A DNA stretch of 64,000 bases from Pyricularia pennisetigena (Eukaryota > Ascomycota > Sordariomycetes > Magnaporthales > Pyriculariaceae), in NCBI RefSeq assembly GCF_004337985.1, contig NC_043744.1:932730-996729 (forward strand), in the 5' to 3' direction. The first letter of the stretch is position 1. Every line of letters starts with the position of its first letter. The notes under the pieces are model-generated. The model searched no databases. It was not told the origin of the DNA and saw only the letters and a program-made list of their open reading frames with translations. The position numbers were made by a program, and so were the translations under genes. This document shows positions 46,788-57,515 of the stretch, one piece after another.

Positions 46788-47123
46788 TCAGTAAGATTCA
46801 TCGTCAAGGATGGGAGCGTCCAAGCGGTTGAGATCGACGTTGGGCAGGTTGACATGCTCATCAATGATAGGGGCGTCAAGCCTGTTCAGGTCGACGTTAG
46901 GCAAGTTGACGTGTTCGTCGATGATGGGAGCATCCAGACGGTTGAGGTCGACGTTGGGTAGGTTCATGTGCGCGTCGCTACGCTTCGCTGGAGATATTGT
47001 TAGACATGGCAGGCAAACTTGGTAGGAGACTCATTGTGACAGGATAGAAACGAAATTACCAGGGATGGCGAAGCCAAGGGCAACCGGCGCCAGAAGGCCG
47101 ATGAGAAACGTCTTGAAAAGCAT
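46788..47123 (-). CDS. Repeat-containing secreted peptide precursor (RiPP-like)
   Basis: Exons 47123-47060 and 46987-46788 (intron 72 bp, weaker donor GTAATT, branch CTAAC and acceptor TCCAG) give 87 aa. A signal peptide (MLFKTFLIGLLAPVALGFA) leads to IPAKR, a Kex2-type Lys-Arg site. Three tandem 19-residue units based on NLPNVDLNRLDAPIIDEHV begin at Asn30, Asn49 and Asn68, and the protein ends ILDDESY. Units 1 and 2 are identical over NLPNVDLNRLDAPIIDEH but differ synonymously in 12 of 18 codons. This plan matches fungal Kex2-processed repeat precursors (UstA, PhomA, victorin and epichloecyclin type). Unlike those, no dibasic site separates the repeats and no aromatic residue lies in the unit. 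It is divergent from a UstYa-family gene. A non-RiPP repeat effector is the main alternative. Confidence 0.75.
46802..46972 (-). repeat. Three 57-bp coding repeats of the precursor
   Basis: In-frame 57-bp units. Unit 1 begins ATGAACCTACCC, unit 2 GTCAACTTGCCT, unit 3 GTCAACCTGCCC. Third-position differences predominate, so the units are old copies held by selection on the peptide and not a recent slippage product. Confidence 0.85.
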
Positions 47124-48017
47124 TGTGTTGGACTTGGGGGAAGATCAGAGGGAGTGATGGTCAGGGATGAGATCAAGACGATACTAAAACGTCTCCCCGG
47201 CAGTGCAGTACAACGTATACAGCTTGAATATCATGCTAGAGCGGCTATAGATCAAGCCACCCATGGACTTTATATCCATCTCTCGGACTCTTGGAAGAAT
47301 CTCCCAGTCAAATGCTTGATATGCCCTACTCACATTCCATCTTACACAGTGCAGATGCGGTATATCACAGATGGCATACTGCACCTTGAGGGGAAAAAAA
47401 AGGAAGTGATTTGCAAATAAGTAAGCCTGAGGAGAATAGTGCCACCCCGCCAACACCTGCAACGGCCTTTTGCCAAACGGGCCTTGACCAACAAAGTACA
47501 GCCTGACGATAACAGATGAGGGGCACGTTACTTTTGGCCACCCTGTAAATGCAGTCAGCATTTTTCGCCATGCAGTCAGCCACTTTCACAATCCAACGAG
47601 CAGACGATATGTATATTGTGCTGTCATCCTCAAAGATTGGTTGCACAGTATATGCCACGTCAAGCTGGCGTAAATGTTCAAAAAGACATCGGGAGATAAT
47701 GCAATCAACGCTTCTCAATGGGCGAACAGATGGCGCCTTGGAAACGTGGAGAGAAAGCGGGGAAGGTTTGTGTGATACAACTGATCAACATAAGCGGCTT
47801 ACGTTGGACGGGATATCTTGTGAGTTGCTCGGCAGAATTCTGAATGGAGGGTTGTGTCGCGCTCCCCCTTCCCCGTGGGCTCAATATTGTGCCCGTCTAC
47901 CTGTCGGCTCAATAAAATACATACATCTCGGTACAGCCCTCTCCTGCTATCCTCGATGAAGCCAGGCGTTTCGCTTTTTACCCATCTCTCAAAGGCTACT
48001 TTGATTTCTTGCCCATT
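47124..48017. promoter_or_regulatory. Bidirectional promoter of precursor and UstYa genes
   Basis: The 894-bp interval between two divergent starts. On the minus strand a TATAAAG box lies at 47274-47268, about 145 bp before the precursor ATG. On the plus strand an AATAAAAT box lies at 47911-47918, about 100 bp before the UstYa ATG. GGCTCAATA occurs twice near the latter (47878-47886 and 47906-47914), a possible operator. Co-regulation of the two genes is inferred from this layout. Confidence 0.4.
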
Positions 48018-49083
48018 ATGGAAAAATACAGCCCAACCGAGCCTTTGCATCAACGTCTGCTAAGCCAAGACTGTGCTGACGACGGTGAGAGCAGCAGCAG
48101 CAATTTTGGCTTCTCCATGCCTCAACCTACGTCGGTGCGGAGCAGGCTGAGGGACAACATCGCTGGTTTTGTTTGCTGTCTGTTGCTCTGCTATATTGCT
48201 GTCATCTCAACCATCAACTTCGCAACCAAGAGCGGCGGCGGCGGCTCGTCGCACCGCACAGCACAAGAGTCATTCAGTAGCATGTTTCCAGGTTTGTCAG
48301 ACCATAATAATTCCACTTTGCAAATTGTAACATGTTTTCAATGGGCTCATCGGTTTCTACCCTCTGCCAGCGCTTCCTGACCTGCACATTGAGTATCAAA
48401 AGCGGGTCGAATGGGTCGACCCCCGACCTCACCCCTTCAACCTGCCCGTGTCGGACGCGCTCGACACGGCCTGGGAGGACCTCCTCTACAGCCTCAACGT
48501 CCGCGTCCGCCCTCATGAGATGCAGCTCATCAACGAGACCATGGTCAACCGCGCCCGGGTCACGGGCGACGGGTACGCCGCGGCGATGGGCATCTGGCAC
48601 GAGCTCCACTGCCTGAATAACCTGCGCAAGCTGCTGCACTGGGACTATTACGGCCCCAAGTACGGCGGAAAGGAGAATCCCGAGGCATTTGGGAAGGGGC
48701 ACTCAGGTGAGCTTTTGTGTTTGGTCCTTGTCCGGATCATCCATCATATCTGCCTTCCCAGACAAACACAAAGATGCTGACCCAGTGGATTTTCAAACCC
48801 CACCCCACCCCAAACAAACCCAGACCACTGCATCGATATGATCCGCCAATCGCTCATGTGCAGGCCCGACACCTCGCTTTACCCCTTCCACTGGGGCGCG
48901 GACGGCATACCCAGCAACCACGTCAAGGCCAAGACCCCCAAGACATGCGTCAGGTGGGACAGCCTGGAGACCTGGGCGCAAAAGAGGGCGTTGAGGCCGG
49001 GCGAGTACTCCTACGTCAGGGATCACTCTGCCAATGAGCATTCAAAGGCCAGGGGGCAGAAGAATAAGCCTGAGTCCTCCTGA
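48018..49083 (+). CDS. UstYa-family (DUF3328) oxidase-like protein
   Basis: Exons 48018-48291, 48371-48706 and 48824-49083 give 289 aa. A cytosolic N-terminus is followed by one membrane helix (DNIAGFVCCLLLCYIAVIST), then a lumenal domain. The family hallmark is present in both parts: HELHCLNNLRKLLHWDYY (HxxHC) and DHCIDMIRQSLMC, with YPFHWG after it. UstYa-type proteins (UstYa, UstYb, AprY, PhomYa) carry out oxidative cyclisation of RiPP precursors, and some serve other fungal peptides. Gene order, with a divergent neighbour that is a Kex2-type repeat precursor, supports the first role here. All introns are canonical. The stop lies about 0.3 kb from the AT-rich transposon island. Confidence 0.9.
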
Positions 49084-50120
49084 GAGAATGAGAGCGTGAC
49101 AGAGACCATCAAGATGTATGACGGTTCCTATTTCCTAATTTCAACTTCGGCGGTTTGTAAAAGTGAGACCGGAAAAATTAATCTTTAGCGGGAATCTCTT
49201 AATTGCAGCCGGTTCTCCTCAGTATATCCCAAGTTGCGCTTAAGCATGCTGCCGGTTGATGACAGGACAAAATCTGCGAGGAATCGAGGCGTTCCAAATT
49301 TCCGCACTTGAACGCAGCCCTAATCGGTGCTTCTTCTACAGTGGGTGACCCACAAGTGGTCATGACCCGGAAGTGGTCACCCTGAGGTTAAGATTAAGGT
49401 TTTATAACATTTTAACGAATACTTCAATAAGGGGCGAAATTTGTACGTATATAAATCCGTAAATTGGTCTATTTAACCGTATAGGTCTTATCTATATAAG
49501 GCGTTTTCTGAATGAGATATTAGGCTATTGGACAAAACCCTGTTTTCATTGTTTGAAGTTCGATTCAAAATGCTATAAATGTATAGTAGAAAATATGTTG
49601 CAAAGCGATTAAAAATACTTATACTGCATTTTTATTTATTTGATTGCTAATTATAGTTAGCGATATATTTTTTTGAAAGGAGGAAAATTCAAATATATAT
49701 AAACTGTACGTACACAAAGTATTATAATATAAGATACAGTTTATATAGTAATAAGACCATAAAAAAACCTCTTATATAAAGGTAAAGATAATATTAATTC
49801 AATAATTTTTCTGGAATGTAATGTAAGATCATTTATGATAGAATATTTAGTTTTTGAGATCTTCATACTAAAACTTATGATTAAAAAGTAAGAGCATTAT
49901 TTAATACTAATATATTTCGTTTGACGTTCCAGAGAGCATACCTGATTCAATGTGATTTTGAACTGGATACATGCAACTTTCTTTTTTAATTATGCATAAT
50001 AGTTATTTTATATTTAAATATTTTGTTTGTTAGCAATTTATATGTGCTGTTCAATTTTTAAGTTTGCAAATTAATTTATTAATGTTGATTATATGCATTA
50101 TTTTGCTTATAAGGGGTCTA
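49084..50120. other. Transition into AT-rich island, unclassified
   Basis: Base composition changes sharply at about 49.35-49.4 kb from balanced to strongly AT-rich. No open frame or recognisable element is seen before the repeat at 50121. It is probably mutated transposon debris. Confidence 0.5.
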
Positions 50121-50334
50121 CCTTTATCTATATATAATCCACAATGTATAGTGCCGAAGTGGGGCTATCGGGGTTATTATATTATCCGTTTTATTTTATA
50201 TTATAGGAGTTGCGATTTAAAGGTTAGCGAGTGGGGCTTACCCTGTACTAGGTTTAATACCCACCCTATACTTATGGATGAGTTACCCTGCACCACTGCG
50301 TACGAGCCCAGAAATGGTTTGTATGGTAAAAAGG
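50121..50334 (+). repeat. ~210-bp dispersed repeat, copy 1
   Basis: It resembles 60757-60992 over most of its length. Shared phrases include GTGGGGCT(A/G)TCGGGGTTAT, AGGAGTTG(C/T)GATTTAAA, TTAGCGAGTGGGG and (A/C)CACCC. Differences are mostly C/T and G/A, as expected of RIP. It stops where the LTR begins. Confidence 0.75.
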
Positions 50335-50769
50335 TGTTACGACCAGACAAGTTGGGCCGGTACCAACAAGGCCAGGCGGGGTCACACCCCTCCTAACGAC
50401 ACACGGAACCCGACCGACGGAAGCAGGATTACATAAGGATGGAATTACGTAATTTTACGTAATTGCCAAAAAAATAATCTTAATAATTTTTTAAAATTAC
50501 AACGGATTAAAGGAAATGATTTTACTAATTTAGTGAAATTAAAAAAAATTACGTTCGGGATATAATTTATATAAAACACGCTTATTATTATATAAATGAA
50601 ACTTAATTTAAAATTGTTTAATAGCAATTAATTTACTATTGACCTAGGAATTAATTATAATTTTACCCCAATTATTAAAAATCCCCAATTACCTAATTAA
50701 AACGCTTAATTGCTTTAACCCATTAAACTTTACCCTAAAAACAGGTTACCTGATACTTTAATCGTAATA
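50335..50769 (+). repeat. 5' LTR
   Basis: It starts TGTTACGACC and ends TCGTAATA, the decayed form of TCGTAACA. About 435 bp are colinear with the 3' copy. Confidence 0.85.
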
Positions 50770-53000
50770 TTTTAATTGTTTTTTTAATAGGTTATTTTAA
50801 AATATATTAAATAATATCGCCGAAATAATATTTTCCAACAAAACCACCCCTTAAACCCTTTTTATTATTAACGTTCCGGCCAACGCTAACGCATTACGCC
50901 AAATAGTCGCGACGTTTTAAATAAAAAATCGACAATTCCAGGAACGAATAACCGAGTAAATTAATCGAATTAATAAAATTCATATTAAATACCTTTTATT
51001 ATTACTTTATAATAGCACCCCAGATATTTTGTAGGGATTTTTAACAGAATATCGGGCCTATTTTTACTTTAACGAAAATAATTTCGATAATAACGTAATA
51101 AAATTATTTGGGTAATTTCGTTATTAAAAAGCGATACGTTCGCCTAGTTTAAATTAATCCTACGAAATTATTGGGACTATAATAAAAAAAAACCATAAAA
51201 TTAAAACCAACCGCATTTTCGACGATTACGAAAACTTCGAAAAATGTTTTAGGGGAATTTTCGGCAACCCAAACGAAAAACGTACGGTTAAACGTAAATT
51301 AATACGTTTTACCCAAATTAAATCGGTATCCAAATATACCAGTAAATTTCGACAAATTACCGCCAAATTATTATAAGGCCCCGAAACCCTAATAACACGC
51401 TTTTATACGGGATTTAAAAAAAAAATTAAAAACGAATTCGTTAAAAAAAAACGACCCGATATTTGAACAGAATACGTAATATTAGCAACTAAAATCGATA
51501 ACCGATTTTACGAACGAAAATTGGAACGACGCGAAAAACGCAACGTATAAGGACCAATTTTACGAAAAGTTAACACGGGACGCAAATACCAATACCTTAA
51601 ACCGTTTCGCGAATATAATATTTCCTACGGAATATATAACGAACTTATAAATTTTAACGCGATATAATATAAAGAATTTCGTAAAAATCCCAAAAATGGT
51701 CAATGTTTTAAATACGATAAACTAAAATATATCGCCAAATTTTATCCTCAAAACGCTTTTAACCTATATCCCGATTTTATAACCGGATACCAAAATAACA
51801 CCCCCGATTCAAGGAAACTACGAAAATTAAACGCTACCATTTATGAACAAATATAACCGGATTAATGTAACCTAATAAATTGGATAATATATTATAACGA
51901 CAATTATATAACCCACAATAACGTAATAATGGACGCAAATTGGTTTTTATGAAAGCCCAAAAACACCCGGATTTAAACGGTAAAAAACCGCGTATTTATT
52001 AAAACCAGACCACCAGCATAATTACGCAAGTAAAACGCCAAATTACCCGAATTTACGGAATCGGATATTTTTAAAAAATTAAAACCGAAACTATTGGGAT
52101 AAACCCACCGCATCCGGATAATTTAATAAACCCCAACGGACGAATCCAATAACGAATTAAAAAACGAATTTAGCGAAAAAGATTATATCCACAAACTTAT
52201 ACAATATAGCAAAGGAAAATAACCCCTATATATACGAAAAAGAATTTATCGATTTATACCGAAACGACCAATTAATATAATTTTCCGGAATGTTATTTTG
52301 AATACAAATACAAAACTTTATAGGATTAATTTATCCAAGTTTCGGAAACCACCTAACCCTGAATACGAAATATCCCAAATATATTAAAATCTTTTGAATA
52401 AAATGTTTTCGAAACAATTGCGGATTACATTTTAGCAAAAAAATAATCCACGATTTTTTCCCACGACGATATAAAACGATAAATATCCACGAAGTATATA
52501 CCACCATTGAACTGCCCAATTGGGAAATTAAAATAAAATTTAATACCAAACCAGCGGTGATTTTCACCTTTTATAACGATTACCTTATAATATATTATAA
52601 CCAAAAATAATTTCCATAATACGAATGCACCCGAAATATATACAAAATATATATATTAACCAAAATATAAATATAATACGATATAAAATTATAATGACCA
52701 GGACCCGTACCAATAACCAAAATTGTATGGAACCCCAGCGTAAAAAACAACAAAATACCCACGAACGCACGAAAAACGCCTGCACCAATAGGGCACCGAT
52801 TTAATAAAGTTAAAATTAAAAACAGTTATACGCCCCGAAATAAAAAATAAAAACCCACGACGCGAATCCAGCAAATTAAAAAATTAAAACAATTAAACGG
52901 TATAAAACACCAAACCGTAGCAGCAGAAACGGAATAAAAAACCTTAAACGCCACGCAAACCACGAAAATAGCATACGAATATATATTCCTAAATATACGA
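50770..53000 (+). pseudogene. gag relic with zinc knuckle
   Basis: No intact frame. A decayed CCHC knuckle is readable at about 51704-51760 (CFKYDKLKYIAKFYPQN, where Tyr replaces two Cys and one His is lost). Confidence 0.65.
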
Positions 53001-56000
53001 TTTAATAAAAAACCCATATAAATGCTTTTTGATAACGGAGCACAAAGTAACTATATTTCTCCAAAAATCGTAAAAAAACGACGAATATTTTAATAATAAA
53101 AAAATACTATATCGATTGCAAACCATTAAAAAAAAGGCAATTTTATACGGGAACGGTACCACCGAAATAAAAACCTTACACCTTTGGATAGAAAACTATA
53201 AACGAAAAAAATAAATTATTTGGACATTACGGATATAAGGAACAAAAACACAATTTTAAAAATTCCCTGGTTTAAAAAAAGCAACCCCCGGATAAATTAA
53301 ATTATAAACCAACTTTAATAGGAAAAACACTTAATTATTAAACGACCTCCAATATAACAGGGTTTATACAGGAAATATAAGGCACGGAGGGACTAGATAA
53401 AGCAAATGGCGTATTTACAGGAAAGACGACCAACCCTGGAACTAATATTGAAAAAAACGACTATTTACAAATTAAAACCGATTAAACTATATAATACCAA
53501 TTACGAAAAAATAAACCAAAAACGGCAAAATCACAAAGGAATATTAAAATTATATACGACTATTGAGCGAAAAATTCGAAACAGGATTACCGGAACACAG
53601 TCCGTTTAACCACGAAATACTATTAAAAAAAAGCCCAACCAAAATTCCATAAAATATACGGTTTAAATACGATATAAATGGAAGTTTTAAACCAATACCT
53701 CGCAAAAAACCTTAAAGAAAACTATGTTAAACCATCGATATTACCAACAGGATACCCAATTTTTTCCGTACCAAAAAAAACGGAAAATTACAACTATACG
53801 TAAATTACAAACAGTTAAGCAATATTATAATAAAAAATTATTACCCGCCCCACTAATAGGAAAATTTCGAAACATATTTTACCAAATACAATAATTCTAC
53901 GATATTGAACCTTAAAAAAACATATAATTTAATCCGTATAAAGGAAGGCGAAAAGTGGAAAATAGTATTTCGCATTAAACGAAAATATTACGAGTATTTA
54001 ATAATATTTTTCGGTTTTACGAACGCCCCCGCAGCTTTTAAAGCCATAATCAACCACGTTCTTAGGGAATGTTTAAGCATTTTTATCATTATTTACCTGG
54101 ACGATATCCTTATTTTTCCCAAAACGTTAGAAAAATATAAAAAACACGTTTACACAATCCTACAAAAATTACAAAACGTTAAACTTTTAATTAAACCCGA
54201 AAAATGCATTTTTTATAGCAAATAAATCAATTTCCTAAAACATATTATCGCTTCTGGAAAAATTAGGATGGAAAAATTAAAAATCCAAGCAATAAAAAAA
54301 TAACCCCAACCACAAAACGTAAAAAACGTTCGGGTATTTTTTGGATTTGTAAACTTTTACAAAAAATTTATTAAAAATTATGGCGCGATCGCCACCCTAT
54401 TAACCAATATAACCAAAATGGATTTCAAATTCCAATAGACGGAATAAATACAGCAAATTTTCGAACAATTACGAAACGCAATAGCATAAAAACCGATTTT
54501 TAAAATACCAAATCCAACGAAACCTTTCGAAGTCAAAACCGACGCATCCAGCTATACAATCGGAGGACAGTTTAACCAACGAAGCGAAAAAAACGTCTGC
54601 ATTTTTGCGCCTTTTTTTCACAAAAATTATATAAACTAAAATTCAATTATTAAATCCACGATAAAAAATTTATAAGTATTATCCCAATATTCGAAAAATA
54701 AAAATTACAGCTATCCAAAATTAAATACGAAATAGTAATTTACACGAACCATAAAAGCCTAACCCATTTCACCACCAATAAAATATTAAATAAACGATAA
54801 ATTAAATAAATAAAGTTCATATCAAAATTCATTTCAAAATTATTTACCAAAAAAAACAAAAAGTGGTAAGGCCGACGGCTTTAACAAAAAATTAAACCAT
54901 AAAAACATAATACCCGAAAAAACTCGGAAAATCTTTACGGTAAACGATAACGGAAACCTTTTACCAATTGACCGCAATTTTATAGCGACCAACACGGTAA
55001 TTATACCAAACAAATACGAAAAATCCATAAAAATAAAGCCCACGGACACTAAAAAACTTTCAAAACACGGAAACGGTTAAAACAGCACAATAATTTTAAA
55101 AGAACACGATAAAAATACGAAAAACCATTAAAAATTGCGAATTTTGCGCAAAAAACAAATCCGCCAAACACAAATTTTACGGGCTTCTACAACCTTTACC
55201 AACCCTTAAAAAAGCTTGGCAAACTATTACAGTGGATTTTATCGTTGAATTACCATTTTCCGAAAAACTATTTACTAAAACTAAATACGATAATATATTA
55301 ATTATAATAAATAAATTTATTAAATATACCTATTTCCTACCTTATAAACAAAATAGCAACGCCGAAAAAATCGTTTACACATTTTTACGAATAATTGTTA
55401 ACAATTACGGATATCCAAAAAGCATTATTAAGGATAAAAATAAACTTTCTATATTAAAATTTTGGAAATTTTTAATGGAATAGCTAAAACCCGACCATAA
55501 ATTATTTACAGTATTCCACCCACAAATAAACGGACAAATAAAACGAATAAACCAAATATTAAAACAATATACTGAATATTATATAAGCCATAAACAGGAT
55601 AATTGGGTACGGTTATTACCCACAGTATAATTCGTATATAATAGTTTAAAAAATAAAAATATTAGAACAATTCCGTTTTATATTAATTACGGATTTAACC
55701 CTACGGTATATGAAAAACCAAAAACCACAATTACGGCCCCACGAACCGATAAATAGACAAACGAATTACGAAAAATCCACCAAAAACTTCCAACAAAAAT
55801 TAAAATTCATACGAAAAGAAATAACCAAATACACTAACCAGCATCGGATAAAAAAACCATTTTTCCAAAAAAAAATAACGTTTATTTTATTCGAGGCAAT
55901 ATTAAAAGACAGCGACCAAACGGTAAATTTAACTTTAAAAAATTTGGATTTTTTGATATCAACAAAAACATTAGCGACACCAATTACAAATTATTATTAC

Positions 56001-56235
56001 CAGGAATTATAAAAATCCATTTAACGTTCCACGTATTATTATTAAAACCAGCACTACCCGGTACTAATATATAAAAAACAATCGAAATTAACGTAAAAAA
56101 AACGTACGACGTCGAACAAATACTAAACCACAAACGTAACCACGGCAAAATAAAATATTTTATTAAATAGGAAAATTATAAATACGAGAAAAATAGTTGG
56201 GAACCCCTTAACCACCTCCAAAACTGTCAAACACC
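53001..56235 (+). pseudogene. pol relic: PR-RT-RH-IN-chromodomain
   Basis: The protease active-site region is at 53022 onward (MLFDNGAQSNYISP). The reverse transcriptase is best preserved at 53905-54225, with FFGFTNAPAAF and the catalytic YLDD at 54094-54105. RNase H start: KPFEVKTDASSYTIGG (about 54519). Integrase zinc region: NCEFCAKNKSAKHK (about 55130); the core begins ITVDFIVELPFSEK (about 55223) and has SIIKDKNKL, where the Asp-Arg of the usual ISDRG is mutated. Chromodomain: TYDVEQILNHKRNHGK...ENYKYEKNSWEPL (about 56107-56215), with a stop where KWKGY would be. Broken by stops and shifts throughout. Confidence 0.88.
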
Positions 56236-57081
56236 ATTCCCCCGGTATTATTAAAAATTGGATTTGCGAATAAATTAGCCAAAAAAAGGATAACCTAAAA
56301 AAACACCATTTATTATTCCCAAAAATTAAAAACCGACCAAAACTCGAAATTATACCACCAAACGAATTTATAAAAAAAACAAACACATATTACAAAACCA
56401 AAATACACGAATAAAGCAATTTACGGACCGAGTGCTGCGCAGAAATATTTATTTTATCCAATAAAAAAGGATTTAAAAAACCTGTTAGAAAAAACGAATC
56501 CCAAGCAAAATTGGAATCTGGGAAAAACAATTCCAAAAACATTTTAAAAAAATGTCGACCGACCGCCGTCGTTTTTCCTACTTTACCTCCTCACGTTCCA
56601 CCGGAACTAATTCCTCCAAATCGTTAATACCGCGAAATATAATTTATATTATTTTTTCGAACCATATCCGTTTTTATTTTCGAAAACGTTTAATTTTCGC
56701 ATTAATTTGGCGACGCGCTTTTTTAACGGCCTCCATTTCGGATTCCATCCGAATATATTAAAAACCAATATCCCGGACTTTCGCGGAAAAGAAACCCAAA
56801 ACGTTATAATCAAAACAATTAAAACGCAAACACTCCATACAACGAAAAAAATCTTAAAAAAAACCGCGCTTACAATCACCCCACGAAATTCGCACGAAAA
56901 ATAAAAAAGCATTTCCAACGTTAACGCCAAAAAAGGCAAAACGGCGTTTTATCGATAACCGACCAAATTTTAACTTAGTTAAACGATTAAATATAACCTA
57001 AAAAATTAATTAGGAAAGAAAAAGCGAAACAGGGATTAAAGGAGTACGGATTATTTAAAAACCAAAAAAAAGGAAACCTAA
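56236..57081. other. 3' internal region of the chromovirus
   Basis: Downstream of the chromodomain relic and before the 3' LTR. AT-rich with no supported coding region. Confidence 0.5.
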
Positions 57082-57515
57082 TATTATAACCAAATAAATT
57101 GGCCGGTACCAACAAAACCAGGCGGCATTACACCCTTCCTAACAATATACGGAGCCCGACCGACGGAAACGGGATTATATAAAAATGGAATTACGTAATT
57201 TTACGTAATTGCCAAAAAAAATAATTTTAATAATTTTTTAAAATGACAACGGATTAAAGGAAATGATACTACTAATTCAGTAAAAATAAGAAAGTTACGT
57301 TCGGGATATAATTTATATAAAGCACGTTTGTTATTATATAAATAAAATTTAGTTTAAAATTGTTTAGCAGCAATTAATTTACGACCTACCCAGGAATCGA
57401 TTATAATTTCACCCCAGTTATTGAGAATCCCCAGTTACCCAGTTAAGACGCTCAGTTGCTTTAACCCACTGTACTTTACCTTAAGAACAGGTTACCCGAT
57501 ATCTTGATCGTAACA
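57082..57515 (+). repeat. 3' LTR
   Basis: It starts TATTATAACC (decayed TGTTACGACC) and ends TCGTAACA. The intact ends of the two LTRs are complementary (TGTTACGA / TCGTAACA), as expected for LTR termini. Differences from the 5' LTR are largely transitions. Confidence 0.85.

Larger units (their letters stand above)
50335..57515 (+). mobile_element. Degenerate Ty3/gypsy chromovirus with LTRs
   Basis: A 7.2-kb element bounded by two related LTRs. Between them, in order, lie relics of a gag zinc knuckle, retroviral-type protease, reverse transcriptase, RNase H, integrase (with its CxxC zinc part) and a C-terminal chromodomain, the order of a chromovirus. Stops, frameshifts and AT-biased changes break all frames (TGG to TAG, CAC to TAT, GAG to AAA types), consistent with repeat-induced point mutation. 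The element is inactive. I saw no matching target-site duplication (left flank AAAAGG, right flank CTAATA), so its ends may have been rearranged. Confidence 0.9.

Noticed and set aside
46758..47025. Plus-strand frames of 67-71 codons across the precursor repeats
   Set aside because: They mirror the minus-strand repeats; they lack a signal peptide, splice logic and third-position bias, all of which point to the minus strand.
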